Source: Lachnospiraceae bacterium (GTDB lineage: Bacteria > Bacillota > Clostridia > Lachnospirales > Lachnospiraceae). From it: a DNA stretch of 64,000 nucleotides. How positions within the stretch are numbered: the stretch's first letter is position 1; every line of letters starts with the position of its first letter. Below, piece after piece: positions 53,745 to 62,011 of this stretch. Both the position numbers and the translations under genes were made by a program. The stretch is taken from NCBI GenBank assembly GCA_910574285.1, contig CAJTAL010000004.1, forward strand, positions 120,779-184,778. The letters run 5' to 3'. Under the pieces are notes generated by a model. That model searched no databases. It saw nothing but the letters and a program-made list of their open reading frames with translations, and had not been told where the DNA came from.

Positions 53745-54503
53745 ATGATCCTTGAATTGAAGCAGACGGAAAAGGCGGAAGGATTGTTTGAAGGATGGGA
53801 GGAAACTTTGATATGGTCATGTATGCAGGGAGTGATGGGGAAAATCTATGCAGATTCTCTGGAAAATCCTGCTTCGGCTATGGCTGTGTTGGGAGATTTT
53901 TGTTTTTTGGCAGGAAAGCCGGATAAAGAGATGGTACAATATGGACCGAAGCCGGGAAAGAAGAACGTCATGATTATGGTTCCTCAGAATGAAGAATGGG
54001 CGGAATTGATCAGGGAATGTTTTCAAGAAAAAGCGAAGGAAGTCGTCCGGTATGCGATAAAGAAGGAACCGGATGTATTTGACAGGGAGTTGCTGCAGAC
54101 GATCGTAGATGGGCTGCCGAAGGAATATGAATTAAGGATGATGGATGAAGAGTTGTTTCGGCATTGCAGGAAAATCGAATGGTGTAGGGACTGGACGGTA
54201 CAGTATAAGGATTACGATAGGTATCGGAAGTATGGACTCGGAGCAGTAATCCTGAAGGATGGAGAACCTGTTTCCGGGGCGTCTTCTTATTCCGGTTACC
54301 GCGGAGGTATAGAGGTTCAGATTGATACCAGAGAGGATTACCGAAGGAGAGGGCTTGCCGGCATCTGCGGGGCGAAGCTTATTCTGGAATGTTTAAAGAG
54401 AGGATGGTATCCGAGCTGGGATGCCCAGAATCAGTGGTCGGCGGCGCTGGCAGAGAAGCTGGGATATCATCTCGCGTATGAGTATGTGGCTTTTGAAGTA
54501 TAG
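53745..54503 (+). CDS. GNAT-family acetyltransferase (PF12746-like)
   Basis: A 252-residue protein whose C-terminal half has a GNAT fold: GAVILKDGEPVSGASSY, then GIEVQIDTREDYRRRGLAGI containing the acetyl-CoA loop RRRGLAG, and an ending DAQNQWSAALAEKLGYHLAYEY. The layout fits the GNAT_acetyltran family found in Firmicutes, whose substrates are unknown. The ATG at 53745 follows a GGGCGGTGAG stretch. It is divergent from the hybrid kinase and convergent with the antiporter gene. Confidence 0.87.
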   Translation: MILELKQTEKAEGLFEGWEETLIWSCMQGVMGKIYADSLENPASAMAVLGDFCFLAGKPDKEMVQYGPKPGKKNVMIMVPQNEEWAELIRECFQEKAKEVVRYAIKKEPDVFDRELLQTIVDGLPKEYELRMMDEELFRHCRKIEWCRDWTVQYKDYDRYRKYGLGAVILKDGEPVSGASSYSGYRGGIEVQIDTREDYRRRGLAGICGAKLILECLKRGWYPSWDAQNQWSAALAEKLGYHLAYEYVAFEV

Positions 54504-54520
54504 CTCGGTGTTCTGCGTTT

Positions 54521-54569
54521 CCGGCAGCAGGTGTGCAAAAGTCTCGGCACAGCCTGCTCTTCTGCCGGG
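54521..54569. terminator. Hairpin between convergent genes
   Basis: CCGGCAG and CTGCCGG bracket an inner GCAGG/CCTGC stem. It has no T-run on the plus strand, but it lies between the convergent GNAT and antiporter genes and is a probable terminator structure. Confidence 0.6.
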
Positions 54570-54582
54570 CGCCGGCGTTATC

Positions 54583-55764
54583 TTAAGCTTCTTCGGGCTG
54601 CTTCTTCTGATACAGAATTTTCAGGATGACGGGTGTTATGACGGAAGAAACCAGTATCAGCAGGATGACGGCTGAAAAATACTTTGCTTCTATCATCTGT
54701 ACCTGGAGTCCTTTCTGAGCGACAATCAGCGCGACTTCTCCGCGGGTCATCATCCCGACGCCGATCTTCAGGGAGTCAATGGTGCGGTATCCCAGGAATC
54801 TTGCCATGATTCCGCATCCGACGATCTTGGTGATCAATGCTACGACTACGAATAGGACACAGAATCCAAGCAGCGCGGGAGTCATGTCATCGATGGATGT
54901 CTTAAGGCCGATACTTGCGAAAAACAGCGGCGCGAACAGCATATAGGAATTGATATCCACTTTGCGGGCTATGTATTCGGAGTCGTCGATACTGCACAGG
55001 ACGATTCCGGCGACATAGGCTCCGGTAATATCCGCAATTCCAAAGAATCTTTCGGCCGAATATGCCATGGCAAAGGCGAGTACAAAGCCTAAGATGGGGA
55101 TGCGTCTGGTATGTGGATATTTCTTATCCAGAGCCTGAAAGACCTTGTAAATAATGAATCCAAAGATAACGGCCATGACGAAGAAAAGTACGGTGCTGAT
55201 GATCACGGAGGACGGCCTGGAATCCGGATCTTTCATGCCGACTACGAATGTCAGGACGATGATGCCGATAACGTCATCAATGATGGCGGCGCTCATAATC
55301 GTGGTTCCGGTCTCTGATTTCAGATATCCCAGTTCCTGCAGAGACGCAACGGTAATGCTTACGGATGTTGCTGTCATGATGACTCCGGTAAAGAGCGCGG
55401 AGTAGAACTGGCTGGTGCCTGACGGCGCGAAGCCGTAATAACAGCAGTAAAGGAGATATCCTCCTCCCAAGGGGACGAATACGCCTGCGCAGGCGATGAG
55501 CAGCGCTTTCCATCCGGTACGCATCAGGTCTTTCAGGCTGGTCTGCAGTCCTGCGAAAAACATCAGAAGTACGACGCCGATCTCGGCCATGCCGTTGATT
55601 AATTCTGTCTGCTGTACGAGTCCAAGGATACTCGGACCGATCAAAAGTCCGGCGATGATTTCACCTACGACCTGGGGCGCTTTAAGCTTTGCCGCGGCAA
55701 GTCCGCATAGCTTGGCAGAGATCAGTATAATGGCGAGATCCTTGAAGATTACGTATGTTTCCAT
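54583..55764 (-). CDS. CPA2-family cation:proton antiporter
   Basis: A 393-residue membrane protein with about 12 helices, beginning with a helix containing ILISAKLCGLAAAKLKAP and VVGEIIAGLLIGPSILGLV, which is typical of the KefB/GerN/NapA group. It exchanges Na+ or K+ for protons. There is no C-terminal RCK (TrkA) domain, so it is the short form, not a glutathione-gated KefB. The internal AAIIDDVIGIIVL segment carries the ion-binding Asp pair. GGGAG precedes the ATG. It is divergent from the dehydrogenase gene. Confidence 0.92.
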   Translation of the reverse strand: METYVIFKDLAIILISAKLCGLAAAKLKAPQVVGEIIAGLLIGPSILGLVQQTELINGMAEIGVVLLMFFAGLQTSLKDLMRTGWKALLIACAGVFVPLGGGYLLYCCYYGFAPSGTSQFYSALFTGVIMTATSVSITVASLQELGYLKSETGTTIMSAAIIDDVIGIIVLTFVVGMKDPDSRPSSVIISTVLFFVMAVIFGFIIYKVFQALDKKYPHTRRIPILGFVLAFAMAYSAERFFGIADITGAYVAGIVLCSIDDSEYIARKVDINSYMLFAPLFFASIGLKTSIDDMTPALLGFCVLFVVVALITKIVGCGIMARFLGYRTIDSLKIGVGMMTRGEVALIVAQKGLQVQMIEAKYFSAVILLILVSSVITPVILKILYQKKQPEEA

Positions 55765-55978
55765 GTAATATCACTCCCTTAGAATAACATATTTTAAAAC
55801 GTAATTTATTATAGCACTCTGTTTGGTGCAATGCAAGATTGCAGAGGCAGGATTGCAGATTCTAAAACAGTGGAAAATGCAGAGGGGATAGGTTATAATA
55901 CCATATCAGATACAGATATTGACGAAATGATTTCAGACAGCAGAATCTGTAATAATTATCACACAGGAGGATGTATGA

Positions 55979-56998
55979 ATGGGAAAGGTGAAAGTTGGGA
56001 TAGCGGGACTTGGAAGATTGGGGAAAGTGCATGCGCATAATATCGCGTACAAGATTCCTAATGCGGAATTAACGGCGGCATGCTCGATTGTTTCTGATGA
56101 ACTGGAATATGCAAAGAAGGAACTGGGTGTTACGGATGTCTATATGGATTACAGGGAGATGCTTGCGAAAGCAGATATCGACGCGGTAGCTATTGTTACT
56201 ACCTCCGGAGAGCATTGCGGGCAGATTGCCGCGGCACTGGATGCGGGAAAGCATGTTTTTTCTGATAAGCCCCTTGGTGTGACTCTTGAAGAGTGTAAGC
56301 TTGCTGAAGCAGCGGTGGAGCGTCATCCGGAATCGGTGTTCTTCCTGGGATTCATGCGCCGTTTTGATCCTTCCTATGCTTATGCAAAGAAAAAGATCGA
56401 AGAAGGGGCTATCGGGACGCCTTATATGGTAAAAGCTGCCGGTATTGATCCGGAGGCGCTTGTTAAGGGAGCGATCAGATTCGCGGCGACAAGCGGAGGT
56501 ATCTTTATTGATATGGCAATCCATGATATTGACCTGATGCGTTGGTTTTTAGGTTCTGATCCTGTAGAGGTGTATGCGATCGGAACTACATTCAAGCACC
56601 CGGAGTTTGTGGAGGTGGGAGACGATGAGACAGGAGTTGCCATGTATAAATGTGATAACGGTGCTCTTGGCGTCGTCCATGTAGGACGGACGGCTGCCCA
56701 CGGGTATCATGTGGAGACGGAGATTATCGGTACAGAGGGATCATTGAGAATCAGTCCGGTACCAGAGAAGAATCTGTGTATGGTTTACGACAGAAACGGC
56801 GTGGTGACAGAATGTGTCGGCGGGTTCCCGGAAAGATTTGCGCAGGCATATCAACTGGAAATGCAGGAATTTATCGATTGTGTGGAGAGCGGAAGGAAAC
56901 CAAAGATCAGCGTTTATGACGGAACCAAATCTACACAGATTGGGTTTGCCACTACGGAGGCATGGAAAACCGGAAAGATTGTCAAGATAGAATATTGA
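55979..56998 (+). CDS. iolG: Gfo/Idh/MocA oxidoreductase, inositol dehydrogenase-like
   Basis: A 339-residue NAD(P)-dependent dehydrogenase. It starts with the Rossmann GIAGLGRLGKVHAHNI, has SDKPLGVTLEECKL near 95 (the EKP-type motif with Lys), and the catalytic Asp-His pair in DMAIHDIDLMRWFLG near 175. This pattern is that of myo-inositol 2-dehydrogenases, but no other iol genes are nearby, so another polyol or sugar may be the substrate. AGGAGG lies 8 bases before the ATG. A terminator follows 80 bases after the stop. Confidence 0.85.
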   Translation: MGKVKVGIAGLGRLGKVHAHNIAYKIPNAELTAACSIVSDELEYAKKELGVTDVYMDYREMLAKADIDAVAIVTTSGEHCGQIAAALDAGKHVFSDKPLGVTLEECKLAEAAVERHPESVFFLGFMRRFDPSYAYAKKKIEEGAIGTPYMVKAAGIDPEALVKGAIRFAATSGGIFIDMAIHDIDLMRWFLGSDPVEVYAIGTTFKHPEFVEVGDDETGVAMYKCDNGALGVVHVGRTAAHGYHVETEIIGTEGSLRISPVPEKNLCMVYDRNGVVTECVGGFPERFAQAYQLEMQEFIDCVESGRKPKISVYDGTKSTQIGFATTEAWKTGKIVKIEY

Positions 56999-57078
56999 TG
57001 GTATTAGGGAAATTCCTTTGACGAAATCTGTGTGTTCGGATTAATATGTGAACAGGTTAAGGTGATTTGGGTTAACAT

Positions 57079-57125
57079 GTGCATCCAATCTGTTTCAAGT
57101 TGGTTTGAGATTGGATGCACGTTCT
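57079..57125 (+). terminator. Terminator after the dehydrogenase gene
   Basis: GTGCATCCAATCT pairs with AGATTGGATGCAC across a loop of about 15 bases, followed by TTCTTATT. Confidence 0.85.
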
Positions 57126-57164
57126 TATTATATTATATTATATTATATTATATTCTATTATATC
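57126..57164. repeat. Pentanucleotide microsatellite
   Basis: About seven to eight copies of TATTA in tandem, with one interruption (TATTC). It ends a few bases before the 3' end of the SdpI-like gene. Confidence 0.85.
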
Positions 57165-57169
57165 TTGTT

Positions 57170-57817
57170 TTAGCTTCTTTTTTTCAGATAGATGCCGAGT
57201 GAGTAGAGGATCGGCAGGACGATGATTGCAATGATGATCGGTATAAGGAGCCAGTCTGCCTGCAGAAATGCATTGACAATGCACAGAATGCCGACTGTGG
57301 CGTATAGTCTTCCGGCGAACCGGTGGGTCTGGTTCCAGTTCTCTTCGTCTGCCAGAGTCCAGGGGAGTTTGATTCCAATGGTGTAGTTCTGGTGACACTT
57401 GGGCATATAATTACCTATCAGGAAGAGGATGATTCCCAACAGCAGGTTGATGAAGAATGCGGAGTTAAGCCAGTCTGCTATGGGAAGATCCAGAGAATAG
57501 CTGTAGATACCTGCGCAGCATACCAGAGAACAGACAGGGCAAATCATCAGGATGAGCCGGTACATTTTGGGACTGATATTCTTGTACTTTGGGTCGAGTG
57601 ACGTACAGAAAGTACAGAGAATATGTGCCCCGAATATGATAACAGGGAGTCCCAGAACAGTGAATGCCTTGGAACTCCAGCCGTTAGGCGTCCCGTCGGA
57701 TGAAAAATGGGTTGCGATGGTATCCGGAAGCCGGTCCCAGCACAGGATGCCGATTAGTACAGGCAGAAGTGTGACGATGCTGGTTATAAGTATTAATATC
57801 CGATGTTTTTTGATCAT
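57170..57817 (-). CDS. sdpI: SdpI-family membrane protein
   Basis: A 215-residue membrane protein with six hydrophobic helices. It carries a DUF1648 part at the start (LPDTIATHFSSDGTPNGW) and the SdpI signature GIKLPWTLADEENWNQTH near 150. In Bacillus subtilis SdpI gives immunity to the SdpC cannibalism toxin and sequesters the repressor SdpR. The sdpR-like gene lies 66 bases upstream here, but no sdpC is present in the window. AGGAGG precedes the ATG. Confidence 0.9.
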   Translation of the reverse strand: MIKKHRILILITSIVTLLPVLIGILCWDRLPDTIATHFSSDGTPNGWSSKAFTVLGLPVIIFGAHILCTFCTSLDPKYKNISPKMYRLILMICPVCSLVCCAGIYSYSLDLPIADWLNSAFFINLLLGIILFLIGNYMPKCHQNYTIGIKLPWTLADEENWNQTHRFAGRLYATVGILCIVNAFLQADWLLIPIIIAIIVLPILYSLGIYLKKRS

Positions 57818-57883
57818 AATTTCGTTCCTCCTGTTGATTTTTAGTTTTTGTTAAGAATAGTCTTTTTAATCAATAGTTTTTTC

Positions 57884-58144
57884 CTATCCCTTTAAATCTG
57901 AAAGCCATGCCATTAATTCTTCCACCACGGATGTATTTAATTCATAGTATATAAAATTCTTGTATTTTGACTCATGTACCAAATCTGCTTTTTTCAAAAT
58001 GCTCAGGTGATAGGAGATGGTGGCTCCTGTCATGTCAAAATGGCTTCCAATCTCGCCGGCTGACATGCGGCCGGTCTTAAGCAGTGTAAGGATCTCCCGC
58101 CTGACAGGATCCGACAGGGCCTTGAATGTCTGTCCGAAACTCAA
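57884..58144 (-). CDS. sdpR: SdpR-like ArsR-family repressor
   Basis: An 86-residue winged-helix repressor of the ArsR/SmtB fold (SDPVRREILTLLKTGRMSAGE, quoted in part: ALSDPVRREIL; then GATISYHLSILKKADLV as recognition helix). It lacks the metal-binding cysteines of ArsR and matches SdpR. Translation starts at TTG (58144) with GGGAGGG about 7 bases upstream; the nearby ATG is out of frame. Two palindromes upstream are likely operators, so it probably represses itself and sdpI. Confidence 0.88.
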   Translation of the reverse strand: MSFGQTFKALSDPVRREILTLLKTGRMSAGEIGSHFDMTGATISYHLSILKKADLVHESKYKNFIYYELNTSVVEELMAWLSDLKG

Positions 58145-58198
58145 TAAGCATCCCTCCCTTTGAATGATAAGTTGTGAGTATTTGGCAGTATTAAAAAG

Positions 58199-58220
58199 TA
58201 TTTAGAAATATTTCTAAATA
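58199..58220. promoter_or_regulatory. SdpR operator 1
   Basis: A perfect 22-bp palindrome (TATTTAGAAAT with ATTTCTAAATA) lies 55 bases upstream of sdpR. Confidence 0.75.
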
Positions 58221-58253
58221 GATAATAGCACCAAAGGAGGGAAAATGCAATAA

Positions 58254-58277
58254 CTATTTAGAAAAAAATCTAAATAG
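58254..58277. promoter_or_regulatory. SdpR operator 2
   Basis: CTATTTAGA-(6 bases)-TCTAAATAG repeats the half-sites of operator 1; the two centres are 56 bases apart. Confidence 0.65.
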
Positions 58278-58282
58278 ATAAT

Positions 58283-58322
58283 AATAAAAAAAGTAATAAA
58301 GTATGTTACTTCATTACTTTTG
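58283..58322 (-). terminator. Terminator of the minus-strand AAA gene
   Basis: Read on the minus strand, AAAAGTAATGAAGTA pairs with TACTTTATTACTTTT, followed by a T-rich run. It lies 60 bases after the minus-strand stop at 58382. Confidence 0.75.
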
Positions 58323-58381
58323 AATAATATGCTATGTTTTGAGGCACTTACATCGGTTGCTGTTACAGGTGATGAACATAT

Positions 58382-59935
58382 CTATACAATAGCTTCAATC
58401 AATAATTTGTCTCCTAATACAATCTGCCGTATTCCTGTCTGTTTGTTTTTATTAAAGTTAAAGCTGAGCATATAGCCTTTTTTCAAATGATAATAATCCA
58501 GGTATTCTATCAGTTGATTTTCCCCGCGTTGATTGTATTCTTTTCCGTGCCAGATCTTGAGTTCAAGGACGCTTTGTATGCCTTTATAATCGATGACAAT
58601 ATCTGTCCTTTTCAGATTCCGTGTTCTTGCCTCGATATAGTAATTTCCATTGCCGTTGATAATGGGTTTTAGAAACATTAGGAATATCCGTCTTCCATTG
58701 TCTTCGATGAATTTATCGTCTGCGTCTGCGTAGATTTCTTCGAAATATTCACAGAACTTCTGCATTACCAGTTCCATATGAAGGATGCCGTCTTTAATAA
58801 ATTGATTTTTTTTCATATCGGCGGCCGTAAAGATCCTGCTGTCAGTTTCGTTCTCAGAGATCAAAAGATTGTATAATTTCTTCTCAAATATTATGTTTGA
58901 GATACTGACCATTTCCTGATTTTCTTTTAGAAATCCAAACATTTTTCCAATATTGATAAGATGATTTTATGATTCGTAGGCATATTTTCTGCCCTGGAAT
59001 AGGATGCTGCATATCATTTCTTTTAATTCGGGATATTCAGAGAGCTTCTTGCTCATATCGTCGAATAATGTATTGGGAGTCTTTAACAATTCCCGTACGG
59101 CTTGCTGAAAGCCATCTTTGCTCCAGCCCTCAGGGGCATTTTCTGCCATGATCTGGCATAGTCTGGAGACCAGGAAGGGGTAACCGGAGGTATAGCTCAG
59201 CAAAGTATTGCCAATCCAGTCAATGTCCATGCCGATATTTCGGTCGTTTTCATAATCTCTAAGCATGGAAGAAATTCCGGATAAGGAAAGGCTGGTATCC
59301 AGATTGAAATCGGCGGCAATATTCCAGGGGCTGTTGTATTTTGGTTCTGCGTCCGGGTGAAGCTTTAGCTTCAGATTTTTTATGTCGTAGACACCGGCGA
59401 GAATCACTGTCTTGAAGGTTTTGTCCCGCCCTTTCATCTGATCCAGATATTTTTCCCTGAGCAGGCCCAGAAAGGAAAGAAAAACCTGGTTGTTTGAACT
59501 TTTGTCAACCTCGTCAATCATCAGGACGATATCTCTATGGCAGTTTCTGCAAAGTTCTGTGATTCGTTGTCCGAGATCATCTAAGGGGAAATCCCTGGAA
59601 ATCGGCTGCTGCCAGTCATTATATAGCGTTTCCGGGAGTTCCTGAATCTTCAATATCCGTGCCGTCTTGCGAATGAAGCCTGCAGCGAAGGCATAGAGAG
59701 AGGCAAAGAGTTCGTCCGCAGATTCGAAGCTCATGCTGATTACAGTATAATCTTTTTTCAACTGTTCTTCTAACAGATATAAGGTAGTGGTCTTTCCGCA
59801 TTGCCTGGGACGGTCTATTGTGAAATATTTCCCCGGGGACACGTATTGACGGATAATCTGGTTGATTGTTGCTGATGTGTCTGCCATATAGTTGGCGGAC
59901 GGAATGCAGATTCCTGTCGTATTAAAGCATTTCAT
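58382..59935 (-). pseudogene. AAA-ATPase/PD-(D/E)XK gene broken by an in-frame stop
   Basis: Two open parts lie in one frame: 58967-59935 (AAA-like domain with Walker A DRPRQCGKTTTL and Walker B IVLMIDEVDKSS) and 58382-58942 (PD-(D/E)XK_9 nuclease with DIVIDYKG and VLELKIW). They are separated by a TAA at 58967-58969 and nothing else: reading through gives a continuous product of about 517 residues, the normal length for this family. Residues after the stop (NHLINIGKMFGFLK) match the linker expected in intact relatives. A single base change would restore it. The second part has its own ATG but no good ribosome site. Confidence 0.83.
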
Positions 59936-60321
59936 AGATGATACCTCTCTTATGGAATCAGTTTGCAGCTGATCAATGCTGGCGTGGTTGTTCCAGACAT
60001 ACCTGAACCCTTGAACCGGCAAGGCGGAAGAGAAAATCTAACTTCCACGGATATTATAACAGAAGTAGATAAAAAAAGATAGAAACAAAAGTATCGAGAA
60101 TCAAGATTTCGGGAGTGTACGAAGCGGCAATTGTGATACTGAAATGATGCTAAATACGTATACAGTGTAAGGATTGCGGGCAGAATTAAGCGGATACAGA
60201 TATAGAAATGGCAGAAAAAACCTGTTATAATGGTAAAAAATCCAGGTGTGACAGTAAGATTATAGCAATGGATAAATGCCAGTGAATAGTTGTATGATAG
60301 ACTTTGAAAGGAGAGGTTAAG
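59936..60321. promoter_or_regulatory. Divergent region between AAA/nuclease genes
   Basis: No gene is seen in these 386 bases. A TATAAT at 60226 is a likely -10 for the plus-strand pair; its -35 is poor. The minus-strand promoter was not resolved. Confidence 0.4.
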
Positions 60322-61935
60322 ATGGGAATTTATCTCAACCCGGGAAATAGTGGATTTGCGGAGATTGTTAATTCAGATTATGAAGATAAGACAGGATTGG
60401 CAAGGGTAATTAATCAGACGATTGGGAAAATGAACAAGCTTACTTGTATCAGCAGACCCCGCCGCTTTGGGAAATCCTATACGGCGAAGATGTTGTGCGC
60501 TTATTATGACTGCTCCTGTGATTCGCGTGTTTTGTTTGACAAGAAGAATATTGCTAGGACGAAAGAGTATCTTACTCATTTGAATCAATACAACGTAATC
60601 TATCTGGATATCACCGGGTTTATATCTTCTGCCCAGAGACAGGGTATTTCTTTCAAAGAGATACCGGACATGATTGTCGCGGCAATTCATGATGAGTTAC
60701 TTTCGCTTGATCCCCAACTGCCGGCAAAGAAGAGTCTCACAGATTGCCTGATCCGCTATGTGGAGAAACCGGGGGGAAGGCAGTTTATCTTTATAATTGA
60801 TGAATGGGATGCGATGATTCGGGAAGCCAAGAATGATGAGACAGCACAGAAACGGTATTTGAGTCTGCTGCGGGAATGGTTCAAGAACAGTAATTTTACA
60901 CCGAAAGCAGTAGCGGCAGCTTATATGACGGGCATTTTACCCATTAAGAAGGACGGGGCGCAGTCTGCGATTTCGGATTTCCGGGAGTATACGGTTCTGA
61001 ATCCGGGACAGTTCGCGAAGTTCACCGGATTTACGGAAGACGAGGTTAAGAAGCGCTGCAAAAGAAAGAAAATGGACTTTGAAGAGATCAAAGCCTGGTA
61101 TGACGGATATGATTTTTCGGAGATAGGCGCAGTCTACAATCCATTTTCCGTGATGTGCGCGATGGAGTCGGGGGAATGCCGGTCTTTCTGGCGGGAAACT
61201 TCAGCGGCGGAGTCTCTGAAAACCTATATAAATATGGATTTTGACGGTATGCAGGAGATCGTCTCACGGCTGATTATCGGGGATGAGATCGAGGTAGACA
61301 CCGAGGGATTTCAGAATGATTTTGAAACCTTCAAGAGCAGGGATGATATTCTCACACTGCTCATCCACCTGGGGTATCTGACATATAAGAAATCGGAGCA
61401 TACGGTGCGGATTCCCAATGAAGAGGTGCGGAATGAATTCCGGAGTATCCTGAAGGGAAATGATGTCAACCGTAAATGGATGGAATTGATCCGCCGATCG
61501 CAGAAGCTTTTGGAGGATACGATCGCAGGAAATGCGGATGCAGTTGCGGCAGCCATTGAGGAGGTCAGGAGAGAACAGTATGCGCCGACTTATTATAATA
61601 ACGAACAGGCGCTGAGATCTGTGATTAAGTTTGCGTATATTGTGGCGTTCGGCCAGTATATGAAGATAGAGAAGATGCCGTCGGGGAAGGGGATAGCCGA
61701 CGTTGTATTCATTCCTAAGAAAATGTCGTTGTCAAATCTTCCTGCGATGATTATCGAGTTGAAGTGGAACAGAACATCCGGCGGAGCGATTAGCCAGATA
61801 AAGGAAAAGGGGTATCTGGAAGTGTTAAAGGACTATGGAGGGGAGATTCTGCTGGTGGGGATCGATTATGATGAAAAGACGAAGGTTCATGCCTGTGAGA
61901 TTTTACGCAGCAGTCACCATTATCTGAAGGGGTAG
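60322..61935 (+). CDS. AAA-ATPase-like/PD-(D/E)XK protein, copy 1
   Basis: A 537-residue protein of the AAA-ATPase_like (PF09820) plus PDDEXK_9 (PF08011) type. Walker A is SRPRRFGKSYTAK near 44, Walker B FIFIIDEWDAM near 155, and the C-terminal nuclease motifs are GIADVVFIP near 457 and MIIELKWNRTS near 475. The family is multi-copy in gut anaerobes; its role is not known, though defence or mobile-DNA functions are suspected. The ATG follows GAAAGGAGAGG. The last two-thirds are almost identical to the next gene, while the first third differs. The product ends CEILRSSHHYLKG. Confidence 0.87.
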   Translation: MGIYLNPGNSGFAEIVNSDYEDKTGLARVINQTIGKMNKLTCISRPRRFGKSYTAKMLCAYYDCSCDSRVLFDKKNIARTKEYLTHLNQYNVIYLDITGFISSAQRQGISFKEIPDMIVAAIHDELLSLDPQLPAKKSLTDCLIRYVEKPGGRQFIFIIDEWDAMIREAKNDETAQKRYLSLLREWFKNSNFTPKAVAAAYMTGILPIKKDGAQSAISDFREYTVLNPGQFAKFTGFTEDEVKKRCKRKKMDFEEIKAWYDGYDFSEIGAVYNPFSVMCAMESGECRSFWRETSAAESLKTYINMDFDGMQEIVSRLIIGDEIEVDTEGFQNDFETFKSRDDILTLLIHLGYLTYKKSEHTVRIPNEEVRNEFRSILKGNDVNRKWMELIRRSQKLLEDTIAGNADAVAAAIEEVRREQYAPTYYNNEQALRSVIKFAYIVAFGQYMKIEKMPSGKGIADVVFIPKKMSLSNLPAMIIELKWNRTSGGAISQIKEKGYLEVLKDYGGEILLVGIDYDEKTKVHACEILRSSHHYLKG

Positions 61936-62011
61936 ATTTGGAAAGAGTATGTGAGATTTTACGCGGCAGTCGCCATTATCTGATGGTATAGATTGGAAAG
62001 GGGATGTCTGA
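61936..62011 (+). repeat. Relic of a lost third copy
   Basis: Bases 61950-61990 repeat the end of copy 1 (GTGAGATTTTACGC, then GCAGTC and CCATTATCTGA) with a few changes and again read CEILRGSRHYLMV before a stop. This looks like the tail of another paralogue left by unequal recombination. A good ribosome site (GAAAGGGG) for copy 2 follows. Confidence 0.7.
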
